Source: Parvibacter caecicola | GTDB lineage: Bacteria > Actinomycetota > Coriobacteriia > Coriobacteriales > Eggerthellaceae | Assembly: GCF_003725335.1 (NCBI RefSeq) | Contig: NZ_QIBY01000001.1 | Span: 1-64,000, forward strand | DNA: 64,000 nt | Direction: 5' to 3' | Part shown: positions 8,202 through 16,368 of the stretch, piece by piece | Position numbering within the stretch: position 1 is the first letter of the stretch | Layout: every line of letters starts with the position of its first letter | Notes under the pieces: model-generated | What the model was told of the DNA's origin: nothing | Databases searched by the model: none | What the model saw: only the letters and a program-made list of their open reading frames with translations | Made by a program: the position numbers and the translations under genes

Positions 8202-9875
8202 ATGGATCACATTCTTAAGAAATACTGCCCTCGCATCGAGTTCGATTCTTACGAGGATTTCCGGGACAATTTCCGCATCGAGGTGCCGGAGGCGTTCAAC
8301 TTCGGCTACGATGTGGTGGACGAATGGGCCCGGGTAGAGCCGGAGAAGCGAGCGCTTCTGTGGTGCAACGACGCCGGGGAAGAGCGCACCTTCACCTTCA
8401 CCGACCTCTCGCGCCTGTCGAACCAAACCGCCAACGCGTTCTCGAAGCTGGGCATCGGCAAAGGCGACGTGGTGATGTGCATCCTGCGGCGCCGGTGGGA
8501 GTACTGGGTAGTGGCGGCGGCCCTGTGCAAGCTGGGGGCCACTATCATCCCGGCATCGTTGCAGCTCACTAAAAAGGACATCGCCTACCGCGCCAACAGC
8601 GCCGACGTGAAGATGCTGGTGTGCGTGAACGACGACTACGTGTGCACCCAGGCCGAGCAGGCGCTGCCGGATTCCCCCACGGTGCAGAACCTGGTGATCG
8701 TGGACGGCCGGCGGGAGGGGTGGCTGACCTTCGGCGAGCTGATCGAGGGGGAGAGCGACCAATGGCAGCGCCCTACCGGAGAGGCGGGCGTCACCTCCAA
8801 GGACATCATGCTCATCTACTTCACCTCCGGCACCACCGGCAACCCCAAAGCGGTGTGCCACAACTTCGCCCATCCGCTGGGGCACATCATCACTGCCAAG
8901 TACTGGCAGCAGGTGAAGGAGAACCAGCTGCACATGTCGGTGACCGATTCCGGTTGGGCGAAATTCGGCTGGGGCAAGATTTACGGCCAGTGGATTGCCG
9001 GCGCCACCATTTTCGCCTACGACATGGACAAGTTCGTGCCCACCAAGCTGCTGCAGAAGATCCAGGATTACCGCCTGACCACCTTCTGCGCCCCGCCCAC
9101 TATGTACCGTTTCATGCTGCAGGAGGACGTGGCCTCCTACGACCTTTCCTGCGTGGAGAACTTCGCCACCGCCGGCGAGCCGCTGAACGCCGAGGTGACC
9201 ATCCAATGGGAGAAGCTGACCGGCAAGAAGATTCGCGAAGGCTTCGGCCAAACGGAGGGGCCGGTGCTGCTGGCCACCTTCCCGTGGGTGGAGCCGCGCC
9301 CCGGTTCGATGGGCAAGCCGTCGCCGCTGCTCAACATCAAGCTTTTGGACGACGAGGGCATTGAGGTGGAAGACGGCGAAGAGGGGGCCATCTGCGTGAC
9401 CGGCCTGAAGGAGGCCTATCCGCCGGGGCTGTTCGTGGGGTATTTCCACGATGAGGAGAAGACCCGTGAGAGCGTGGGGGGCGAATACTATAACCTCCAC
9501 GACATGGCCTGGCGCGATTCCGACGGTTACTGCTTCTTCGTAGGGCGCAACGATGACGTGATCAAGTGCTCTGGCTACCGCATCGGCCCCTTCGAGGTGG
9601 AAAGCGCCCTGGTGGAGCATCCGGCCGTAGTGGAGTGCGCCGTCACCGCCGCCCCCGACCCGGTGCGCGGCAACGTGGTGAAGGCCACCATCGTGCTGGC
9701 GCGCGGCTACGAGCCCTCCGGTGATCTTACCCGCGAGCTGCAGAATCACGTGAAGAAGACCACCGCCCCCTACAAGTACCCCCGCATCGTGGAGTACGTG
9801 GAGGAGCTGCCGAAGACCATCGGCGGCAAGATCAAGCGCAAGCTCATTCGCACGCAGGACGGCGCGGTAGACTAG
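8202..9875 (+). CDS. AMP-forming acyl-CoA synthetase (copy 2)
   Basis: This 557-residue adenylating enzyme is clearly paralogous to the synthetase at 2351. It has the P-loop YFTSGTTGNPK (207-217), GFGQTEGP, the GRNDDVIKCSGYRIGPFEVE hinge and the catalytic lysine K543 in GGKIKRK. The two share long identical blocks, such as the TAPYKYPRIVEYV segment near the C-terminus. They differ around the acyl pocket and in a Gly/Pro-rich insertion present only in copy 1, suggesting related but different acids. AGGAAG precedes the ATG. A TAAGAT -10-like box at 8167 and the hairpins upstream suggest its own promoter. Confidence 0.88.
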   Translation: MDHILKKYCPRIEFDSYEDFRDNFRIEVPEAFNFGYDVVDEWARVEPEKRALLWCNDAGEERTFTFTDLSRLSNQTANAFSKLGIGKGDVVMCILRRRWEYWVVAAALCKLGATIIPASLQLTKKDIAYRANSADVKMLVCVNDDYVCTQAEQALPDSPTVQNLVIVDGRREGWLTFGELIEGESDQWQRPTGEAGVTSKDIMLIYFTSGTTGNPKAVCHNFAHPLGHIITAKYWQQVKENQLHMSVTDSGWAKFGWGKIYGQWIAGATIFAYDMDKFVPTKLLQKIQDYRLTTFCAPPTMYRFMLQEDVASYDLSCVENFATAGEPLNAEVTIQWEKLTGKKIREGFGQTEGPVLLATFPWVEPRPGSMGKPSPLLNIKLLDDEGIEVEDGEEGAICVTGLKEAYPPGLFVGYFHDEEKTRESVGGEYYNLHDMAWRDSDGYCFFVGRNDDVIKCSGYRIGPFEVESALVEHPAVVECAVTAAPDPVRGNVVKATIVLARGYEPSGDLTRELQNHVKKTTAPYKYPRIVEYVEELPKTIGGKIKRKLIRTQDGAVD

Positions 9876-9878
9876 GTT

Positions 9879-9907
9879 GGTTCCGGCGTTCTGCGAACGC
9901 CGGAACC
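9879..9907. repeat. post-stop hairpin, GTTCCG family, copy B
   Basis: GGTTCCGGCGTTC and its perfect complement (13-bp stem, loop TGC) begin three bases after the stop codon of the synthetase. This is the same position and core sequence as copies A and C. It forms the left part of a larger composite element with the stem-loop at 9916-10025. Confidence 0.75.
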
Positions 9908-9915
9908 CCTCGTCC

Positions 9916-10025
9916 GCTGAGGATTTCTGCGGCACCCGCCCTTGTCGTTCAGCGCTTTCCCTCACGGCCCCAAGGCCGCTCGGCCGCGCTTCGCGCCAAT
10001 TGCGGGCACCGCAGAAACCCTCAGC
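9916..10025. repeat. large interrupted stem-loop, composite element copy B
   Basis: The left arm (from 9916) pairs with the right arm (ending 10025) as GCTGAGG/CCTCAGC, TTTCTGCGG/CCGCAGAAA and CCCGC/GCGGG, with a one-base mismatch and a small internal loop between. The interior holds a TTCG-tipped hairpin followed by CCAATT. The element at 43458-43568 has the same order of parts, so this is a dispersed repeat, not a local terminator. Confidence 0.7.
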
Positions 10026-10110
10026 TGCTGGCGTGGGCAGGGGTGTTTTGTGGGGGCTCTCGATTGCTGGCGTGGATCTGCGATGGGGGCTTTTGGTTGG
10101 CTTTTCGTAG

Positions 10111-10131
10111 GGCAGAGATTCTATCTCTGCC
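10111..10131. repeat. 21-bp palindromic repeat, copy 1
   Basis: A stem GGCAGAGAT, loop TCT and the exact complementary arm are embedded in a 28-base block that is identical at 39890 and 43639 (flanks TCGTAG and T). Here it lies 23 bases before the EamA start. It can be read through as Arg-Arg-Ala-Glu-Ile-Leu-Ser-Leu-Pro, which would falsely lengthen the downstream protein. Confidence 0.85.
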
Positions 10132-10153
10132 TTCTGGTTTTGGAAGGGGAACG

Positions 10154-11068
10154 GTGGAGCGCGGGCGGTTTTTGCGGGGGTGCTTGCTCTCACTTTCCGG
10201 GGCTGCCTTGTGGGGGCTTTCGGGGGCGTGCGCCCAGATGCTCTTCACCGATTACGGCGCAATCCCTGCCTTCGTCACCGGTTTTCGCACCCTGGCCACG
10301 GGGCTGCTGTTCCTGGCGCTCATCTTAGTGCGCTCTCGCCATAAACTGAAGCAGCTGCTCGCTGCGCCCCGCGATATGGGGTGGTTCGCCCTCTTCGGGC
10401 TGGGGCTTTTCGGCAGCCAGTTCTTCTTTGCGTTCTCGGTGGCCGCCACCGATGCCGGCACCGCTTGCGTTCTGCAGATGTTGAATTCCGTGTTCGTGCT
10501 GGCGTTCGTGTGCGCCGCCACCTGCAAGGCCCCCACGCTGCGGGAAGGGGCGGGCTTGGCTTTGGCCCTGGCCGCCACCGTGCTCATTGCCACCCAGGGC
10601 AGCTTTTCAAGCCTGGCCATCTCGCCTGCGGGGCTTGGGTGGGGGTTGGCCAACGCGCTGGCGGTGGCGGTGTACATCGTGGTGCCCCGACAGGTGGGGC
10701 TGTTCCAGCGCTACGGCAGCTTGTTCTCGGTGGGCATCGCCATGCTGCTGGCGGCCCTTCCCGCCAACGGGGCCATGGCGGTGCAGGCGGCGGCCGACCC
10801 ATCGGTCTTCGGTTGCGTTGCCGCGTTCGACGGGCGGGCGTGGCTGGTGCTGGTGGCGGGCGTGACGCTGCTGGGCACTTTCGCCGCTTTCGCCCTGTAC
10901 CTCACTGGCATCGCGAAAGCGGGCTCGGTGGCTGGCAGCCTTCTAGGCGCGGCCGAGCCGGTGAGCGCCAGCGCCATCGCGGCCCTGTGGCTGGGCACCG
11001 CGTTCACCGGCTGGGATTGGGGCGGCCTGGCGCTGATGCTGGCCATGTTGGCCTGCATGACCGTTTAG
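10154..11068 (+). CDS. EamA/DMT-family transporter
   Basis: This 304-residue membrane protein has about ten hydrophobic helices in two related halves, as in the drug/metabolite transporter superfamily. The first half covers about 5-140 and the second begins near 150. Members export amino acids or other metabolites; the substrate is unknown. The GTG at 10154 follows GAAGGGGA and starts just before the first helix. An in-frame ATG further upstream would translate the palindromic repeat and is rejected. The gene ends with LALMLAMLACMTV and has no obvious partner. Confidence 0.8.
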   Translation: MERGRFLRGCLLSLSGAALWGLSGACAQMLFTDYGAIPAFVTGFRTLATGLLFLALILVRSRHKLKQLLAAPRDMGWFALFGLGLFGSQFFFAFSVAATDAGTACVLQMLNSVFVLAFVCAATCKAPTLREGAGLALALAATVLIATQGSFSSLAISPAGLGWGLANALAVAVYIVVPRQVGLFQRYGSLFSVGIAMLLAALPANGAMAVQAAADPSVFGCVAAFDGRAWLVLVAGVTLLGTFAAFALYLTGIAKAGSVAGSLLGAAEPVSASAIAALWLGTAFTGWDWGGLALMLAMLACMTV

Positions 11069-11142
11069 CGGTCCAGCGGGCGCGCGGTTCGCAGCTCGCC
11101 GACTGCCAGGGGCTTTTTCGCTGGTGGGCGCAGTGGCTGCCC

Positions 11143-11148
11143 TATAAT
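11143..11148 (+). promoter_or_regulatory. -10 box upstream of the SulP remnant
   Basis: A consensus TATAAT lies 150 bases before the remnant's ATG; no good -35 box is visible. An 8-bp inverted repeat (TTGCTGCC at 11216-11223, complement at 11250-11257) lies in the leader. The intact upstream region suggests that the SulP gene was functional until recently. Confidence 0.4.
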
Positions 11149-11293
11149 CCATCTTCGTCTTTCGCGCCCCCGTCTCATCGTTTTTCGAATTGCGCGGCCC
11201 TTCGGCCCTGGCACGTTGCTGCCTGGGGCAAGGTGCGCTGCCGGGGCGTGGCAGCAAAAGGCGACGAGGAGATTCAACTGCGCAGGGAGAAGC

Positions 11294-12143
11294 ATGCAGC
11301 GCGACAAGATAAAACCGTTACTGTTTGGAGCTGGTGGCCCAGGGCACCGGCAACATCGCGTCGGTGCTGTTCGGCGGCATTCCCGCCACCGGGGCCATCG
11401 CCCGCACGGCCGCCAATGTGAAAAACGGCGGCCGCACCCCCATTGCCGGCATCACCCATTCGCTGGTGCTTCTGCTGGTGCTGGCCTTTCTCATGCCCTA
11501 TGCGGCCCTCATCCCCATGCCCACCATCGCCGCCATTCTGGTGCAGGTGGCCTACAACATGTCCGGCTGGCGCAACTTCGGCCACCTGTGCAAAACCGCC
11601 TCGAAAGGAGCGGTGGCCACGCTGCTCATCACCTTTGGCCTCACGGTGGCGGTGGGTTTGGTGGCGGCCATCGCCGTGGGCATGACCATCACCATCGTGC
11701 TGTTCCTGAAGATGCTCAGCGAGGAGACCGAGGTGAGCGGCTGGCAGTACTACTGCGACCAGAACTCCGAAGTCACCCACTTGCGCGAGCTGCCCAAGAG
11801 CGTGCGGGTGTACGAGATAAACGGCCCCATGTTCTTTGGCATGACCGACCGCATCACCGACATTTCCGTGAAATCCTTCACGAAGTACCTCATCATCCGC
11901 ATGCGGGGCGTGCCGTCGCTGGATTCCACTGGCATGAATGCGCTGGAAAACCTGTATTCCTATTGTCGCAGCAACGGGGTTAACCTCATCTTCTCCCACG
12001 TGAACGAGCAGCCGATGAAAACCATGCGCCACGCCGGCTTCGTGGATTTGGTGGGGGAGGAGCATTTTTGCGCCAGCATCGACGACGCCATTGCCCATGC
12101 CCGTCAGCTTCTGGGGGAAGAGGAAGCGGGGCGCGAGGCTTAA
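11294..12143 (+). pseudogene. SulP-family anion transporter remnant, internal deletion and frame change
   Basis: An ATG at 11294 with GGGAGA upstream opens MQRDKIKPLLF, which resembles a SulP N-terminus. After TTT at 11324-11326 the sequence jumps to ELVAQGTGNIASVLFGGIPATGAIAR, normally near residue 280-300 of this roughly 550-residue family, and in another frame. From there the frame runs to 12143 with the last transmembrane segments and a complete STAS domain (VRVYEINGPMFFG to QLLGEEE). Roughly 270 codons of the transport core are missing. A TTG at 11325 could start a 272-residue truncated protein, which could not form the transporter fold. An assembly error is the main alternative. Confidence 0.75.
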
Positions 12144-12226
12144 GGATGCACGCGGCGGTTGCGGAGATTCGGCGGTTCGGCCGATTGCCGGGACGTGGGT
12201 CTTCGCGGAAGCGGACGGCCATTGGC

Positions 12227-12232
12227 TATAAT
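12227..12232 (+). promoter_or_regulatory. -10 box of the nucleoid-protein gene
   Basis: A consensus TATAAT lies 44 bases before the ATG at 12277, giving a leader of about 37 bases that contains GGAAAGG. The -35 region is not recognisable. Confidence 0.45.
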
Positions 12233-12276
12233 GATTCGCCGTGTCTTTCGGCCAGGCTTTACGGAAAGGTATTCCC

Positions 12277-13338
12277 ATGCGCATCAACAATGCGATTCTG
12301 CACGTGTTCGACTTTGTGTCGTGTGTGAACGTGTTTGCCCAGGTGGAAATGGATTTGGGCGACAAAACGGCGAAGCGCTACGTCACATCGCAGGCCCGTA
12401 AGGCCGTATCTAATTTGGAGAGCCATCGGGGCACCTTCGCCGAAAACAGCCTGTTCGCCCAAGAGCTGCGGGCCTACTTTCGGGGCGAGCGCGATTTCGT
12501 GGGCCTGTCCCAGCAGATCGGCGAGTTTTTGCTGGGAGAGCTGTCCCGCATGGAAAAAACCCCTTCCTGCGATTTGCTGGTGGTGGACTTCGAAGGGGAC
12601 GTGGAGCAGGCGGTGCGGCCGATGACCGACGAGGAGGCAGAGGCGGCGTTTGAGGCCCAAGGCCAGCGTTACCTGGCCGTTTTGCTGCTGGAGAGCCGGC
12701 CGGTCTACATGCACGAAGTGGGCGCCACCGATTTCGGCGACACCGCCACCACTGTGAGCCGCCATCACGCCATCTTGCCCAACCCTTCCCAGAAAGTGGC
12801 TTCGTTCGCCCTGATAGAGGCCGACACCCTGGCGGTGCGCTTCTGTGACAAAGAGCGGGAGATCGCCGGCGAGAAGCGGCTGATCATCCCCGAAGGGCTG
12901 CTGCAATGCTCCATCGAGGCCTCCAGCAAGGAAGTTTTCGAGGCGGTGGCCACCGTGGTGGAGGAGGTGGCCGAAGAGTACGGCGCCAACAGCGCCGTTG
13001 CCGTGGCGAAGGCGAAGTCCTACGTGGCGGAGCGGGCCGGGGAAGAGGAGCGCATCGACGCCGCCGAGCTGGGGCGCGAGGTGTTCGCCGACGAGCCGGT
13101 GTGCCAGGAGCATTTCGCCCGCGCCGTGAACGAGGGGACTATCCCCGAGCAAGTGGTGGTGGAAAAAGCGGTGGCGAAGCGGGTGGCCAAGAGCCACAAG
13201 ATTCGCACCGACACCGGCATCGAGCTCACCTTCCCTGTGGAATACGGCGAAAACCCGGAGTTCATCGAGTTCTTCAGCACCCCCGACGGCCGCATCGAGA
13301 TCGCCCTCAAGAACATCGGCTCCATCGAGAACCGTTAG
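12277..13338 (+). CDS. 37-kDa nucleoid-associated protein (NdpA/YejK family)
   Basis: This 353-residue protein opens MRINNAILHVFDF and keeps the family's VEMDLGD, FRGERDF and ILPNPSQKVASFALIEADTL-like blocks. Members bind DNA in the nucleoid or share a domain with phage/plasmid proteins; the molecular role is poorly defined. The ATG at 12277 is preferred because of GGAAAGG upstream and the family N-terminus. A GTG at 12241 would add 12 unrelated residues. The MFS gene converges on it and ends seven bases downstream, so the two stops nearly touch. Confidence 0.82.
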   Translation: MRINNAILHVFDFVSCVNVFAQVEMDLGDKTAKRYVTSQARKAVSNLESHRGTFAENSLFAQELRAYFRGERDFVGLSQQIGEFLLGELSRMEKTPSCDLLVVDFEGDVEQAVRPMTDEEAEAAFEAQGQRYLAVLLLESRPVYMHEVGATDFGDTATTVSRHHAILPNPSQKVASFALIEADTLAVRFCDKEREIAGEKRLIIPEGLLQCSIEASSKEVFEAVATVVEEVAEEYGANSAVAVAKAKSYVAERAGEEERIDAAELGREVFADEPVCQEHFARAVNEGTIPEQVVVEKAVAKRVAKSHKIRTDTGIELTFPVEYGENPEFIEFFSTPDGRIEIALKNIGSIENR

Positions 13339-13344
13339 CGGCGC

Positions 13345-14661
13345 CTAGGGGCGGTCGAGTTTGCGAATGGAGGGCGGCAGATAGGCCACCAGGCCCAGGG
13401 CCAGGCACGCGAGGCCGTCCATCACGAAGAAGGGGGCGATGCCCACTGCCTCCGCCAAAATGCCGCCCAGCACCACGCCCACCGGCGTTGCGATGCCCAT
13501 CATGGCCGTGAGCAGCCCCATGGCCCGCCCCATTTTCTCATCCGGCACATGGCGCTGGATGAGGGTCATGATGGGACCGTTGTACCAGGCGCAGGCCACC
13601 GCCATCGTTGCCACCAGCCCCACGAACACCGGAAATGCGCTTGGAGGCAGAAGGCCTATGATCGCCGTAACGGCGCCGGTGACCACACAAGCCACCGCTA
13701 TCAGGGCCGCCAGTCGCTTTCCGCCGCCCCAGGCCATGAGCGCCGCAGACCCCACCACCATCCCAATGCCGAAGGCGGCTTCTGCGATGGAGGCCATGTA
13801 GCCGTCGCCGCCGAAGTGGCTGTAGGTGATGAGGGGGAACACCGCCGACAGGGGGCCGAAGATTACCATCGCCAGAGTTACCACTGCCATCAGCAGCCCT
13901 AGTCCGCGGGTTTTGCCGATTTCCCGCCAGCCGTCGAGCAGGTTTGCCAATGCACGCTGTCCTTCGACGGCGGGATCCACCACGGTGGGCACCTTCGCCA
14001 GCGCGAGCCCCAGTATGGCCGCGCAGGCGCCGGCGAAGTCCAGCAGCATGACGGAGGGGAAGCCCAGCGTAGTGTAGAGGAGAATGCCGAAAGCGGGGGC
14101 GCCGATGCTGGCCACCGAGTTCAGCAGCTGGTCAAGAGTGTTGATACGCAGCAAGTGCTCGTCAGGCACCAGCATGGGCATGGTGGCCATCATGGCGGGG
14201 CCGTGAAACGCCTGGCCTACGGCCCGGGCGAGGCAAATCGACAGCAACAGCGGCAACGACACTTCGCCGGCCATAATGAGAAGGGCGGCGGCAAGCGAAA
14301 CCAGCCCTACGGCGCCATCGGCGACAATCATGATCAGCTTCCGGTTGTGCCTGTCGGCCACTAGACCGCCGAAGGGGGAGATGAGCCCGATGGGCAGCAT
14401 CACGCAGGCGGTCATGATTGACAGCATGAGGGCGCTTTCGGTGGTCTCGGTGACGTACCACACCACCGCGTAGCCGGCGGCGTAGCTGGTAATCATGGAG
14501 ACTGCTTGTCCGGCCCATATCACTGCGATGATGGAGAGCCATCGTTTTTGCAGTGGCAATCCGGCGGCGCTCAGCCTCTCAGCCGCGGGGGCTGAATGTG
14601 GAGTGCTAGACGCGGCGTGGCAGGTGCTGTCGGGCGAGGCATTGTGATTTGCATCGGGCAT
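13345..14661 (-). CDS. MFS-type exporter (macrolide-efflux-like)
   Basis: This 438-residue protein has about twelve transmembrane helices and the MFS motif A variant GGLVADRHNRKLIM between helices 2 and 3. It resembles the MFS_3/MefA-like group, which exports drugs or siderophores. The first 38 residues are an unusual polar Ser/Ala/His-rich extension before the first helix (KRWLSIIAVIWAGQAVS), so the real start could be further in. The substrate is unknown. The gene has its own promoter on the minus strand (14701-14729) overlapped by an inverted repeat, suggesting specific repression. Confidence 0.78.
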   Translation of the reverse strand: MPDANHNASPDSTCHAASSTPHSAPAAERLSAAGLPLQKRWLSIIAVIWAGQAVSMITSYAAGYAVVWYVTETTESALMLSIMTACVMLPIGLISPFGGLVADRHNRKLIMIVADGAVGLVSLAAALLIMAGEVSLPLLLSICLARAVGQAFHGPAMMATMPMLVPDEHLLRINTLDQLLNSVASIGAPAFGILLYTTLGFPSVMLLDFAGACAAILGLALAKVPTVVDPAVEGQRALANLLDGWREIGKTRGLGLLMAVVTLAMVIFGPLSAVFPLITYSHFGGDGYMASIAEAAFGIGMVVGSAALMAWGGGKRLAALIAVACVVTGAVTAIIGLLPPSAFPVFVGLVATMAVACAWYNGPIMTLIQRHVPDEKMGRAMGLLTAMMGIATPVGVVLGGILAEAVGIAPFFVMDGLACLALGLVAYLPPSIRKLDRP

Positions 14662-14700
14662 GGGTTCTCCGTAGTACAGGTGCGCTGGCAGATTCGCCGT

Positions 14701-14729
14701 ATATTATCTGGTTGCATGCCCAGTTGCAA
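14701..14729 (-). promoter_or_regulatory. promoter with overlapping inverted repeat upstream of the MFS gene
   Basis: On the minus strand, TTGCAA (14729-14724) and TAATAT (14706-14701) are separated by exactly 17 bases, 40 bases before the start. The -35 box is one arm of a 9-bp inverted repeat, CAGTTGCAA at 14721-14729 with its complement at 14755-14763. This suggests an operator for a repressor or activator that is not encoded next to it. Confidence 0.6.
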
Positions 14730-14883
14730 AAGCGCACTGCCGTGGCAAATGCGATTGCAACTGAAAGAATCCCCGCGCCTGTTGGTTGCGAAGGCGCGCG
14801 TCTGCAGCGCGTCGGTTGCTTTGCGGGTGGCGGGTATGATGCGGCGCAGTGACGACCCTTCGCGATGGGTGCTTCCTCGAACG

Positions 14884-15927
14884 CTAGCGGCGCCCAAGCT
14901 TTGCGACGGCCGTCACCAGGGCGTCCACTTCGCCGTCGGTGGTGCTCCAGCTGGTGCAGAAGCGGGCGATGCGTCCCCCTTGCGCGGTGGTGCCTTCAGG
15001 CTCGAACAGGAACCGCTCCCCGAGGGCCGCAGCCTCGCCCTCGGTCAGCACGGCGAACTGCTGGTTGGTGGGGCTGTCCACCAAGAGGGGGATGCCCACA
15101 GCCGCGAAGGCCCCCTTGATGCGCATCGCCTGCTCATCGGCTTTGCGCCCCAGGGCGAAGTACAGGCCGTTTTCCAGTAGTGCCTTGAACTGCACCCCCA
15201 GAAGCCATCCCTTCGCCAAAAGCGCCCCGTTCTGCTTGATGCTGGCGCGAAAGCCCTCGTCGAGGGCGGGGTTCGACACCACAAGCGCCTCCCCGAACAG
15301 CGCGCCGCACTTGGTGCCGCCGATCCAAAAGGCGTCGGTGAGTTCGGCGAAATCGGCAAGCGTCACGTCCGCCGTGCCCGCCCCCAGCCCGTAGGCCATG
15401 CGGGCGCCGTCCGCCACCAGGTACATCCCGAACTGGTCACAGACGGCCCGCAGCTCTTCCAGCTCGGATCTGCGGTAAATAGTGCCGTATTCGCTGGGGG
15501 AGGAGATGAAGGCCAGCCGCGGTTTGGTGATGTGCTCCTGCACGCCGCTGTCGCGGTAAGCCTCGGCGATTTCCCGCAGGGTGTCGGCAGTCAGCTTGCC
15601 CTGCACGTCGCAAGTGGTTTCTATCTTATGGCCGGTGCGTTCCACCGCGCCGGTTTCGTGAACGTTGATGTGGGCGCAGGTGGCGCTGACGGCGCTTTCC
15701 CACGGCCGCAGTCCGTGGCCGATGAGGGTGCAGTTGGTTTGCGTGCCGCCCACCAGGAAGTGCACGGCGGCATCGGGGGCGCTCGTCAGTTCGCGAATGA
15801 GACCTGCGGCTTCCCGGCAGGCATCGTCGGTTCCGTAGCCGGGGAAGCTCTCGCTGTTCGATTGCGCGATGGCTTCCAGCACCGCCGGATGCGCCCCCTG
15901 GTTGTAGTCGTTGTTGAACCGAATCAC
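14884..15927 (-). CDS. threonine aldolase family, PLP-dependent beta-eliminating lyase
   Basis: This 347-residue fold-type I PLP enzyme opens VIRFNNDYNQGAHPAVLEAI, matching the low-specificity threonine aldolase/beta-eliminating lyase group. The PLP lysine lies in WIGGTKCGALFGE. SPSEYGT and VADGARMAYG are the other cofactor-region motifs. It would cleave L-threonine or allo-threonine to glycine and acetaldehyde, or act on a related beta-hydroxy amino acid. The GTG start (complement of 15925-15927) has AAAGGCGG upstream; earlier in-frame starts add about 100 low-complexity Arg-rich residues. It lies alone, convergent with nothing nearby. Confidence 0.8.
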   Translation of the reverse strand: MIRFNNDYNQGAHPAVLEAIAQSNSESFPGYGTDDACREAAGLIRELTSAPDAAVHFLVGGTQTNCTLIGHGLRPWESAVSATCAHINVHETGAVERTGHKIETTCDVQGKLTADTLREIAEAYRDSGVQEHITKPRLAFISSPSEYGTIYRRSELEELRAVCDQFGMYLVADGARMAYGLGAGTADVTLADFAELTDAFWIGGTKCGALFGEALVVSNPALDEGFRASIKQNGALLAKGWLLGVQFKALLENGLYFALGRKADEQAMRIKGAFAAVGIPLLVDSPTNQQFAVLTEGEAAALGERFLFEPEGTTAQGGRIARFCTSWSTTDGEVDALVTAVAKLGRR

Positions 15928-16219
15928 TGCTCCGCCTTTCTCATCCGCTTCGTTCGCCTTTTCTCGGCAGTTTTTGCCCGCCTCTTTGCGCGCAATCCAC
16001 CGCAGCCGCAACGTCGTATCGCATAATAGCGCCCCCATACGCCCTCGCGTCCCACTATCCCGCATCTCTGCCCGTCCTTCCGCCTGGCGCATCGCTCTTC
16101 CGGCTAGCATATTGCTCCCCCCGTCTGGCGCCTCGCTCCTTTGGCCGCTATCCGACCAACTGGTAGCTGCGCGCTCCTTCGGATGGCAGATCGGATGGCG
16201 CCTCATCCGCTTCCTCCGT

Positions 16220-16255
16220 AAAATGGCTGGAATTGCCGCCAATTCCAGCCATTTT
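16220..16255. repeat. perfect 16-bp palindrome, left copy
   Basis: AAAATGGCTGGAATTG and its exact complement surround a four-base loop, CCGC. The core recurs at 16369-16398 in the same orientation as ATGG(C/T)TGGAATTGCCG(C/T)CA. No T-run follows and no gene ends here, so a protein-binding site or a mobile palindromic repeat is more likely than a terminator. Confidence 0.75.
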
Positions 16256-16368
16256 CGGTCTCAGGCTCGGAAAAAGGGACTGTTTTGCCAAACGTGAGCG
16301 CAATCATGGGGCGTTTTTTTGCAAAGTAATTCCGATTATTGTCGAAATATGATATAACCAATTTCATC

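Noticed and set aside
10043-10153. N-terminal extension of the EamA protein from an upstream ATG
   Set aside because: It would translate the 21-bp palindrome (Arg-Arg-Ala-Glu-Ile-Leu-Ser-Leu-Pro). The same peptide would appear before hemW from 39795, so it reflects the repeat, not protein homology.
11325-12143. Annotating the SulP fragment as a functional short transporter
   Set aside because: It holds only the last membrane segments plus STAS, and starts at a TTG without a ribosome site. The intact N-terminus lies just upstream in another frame.
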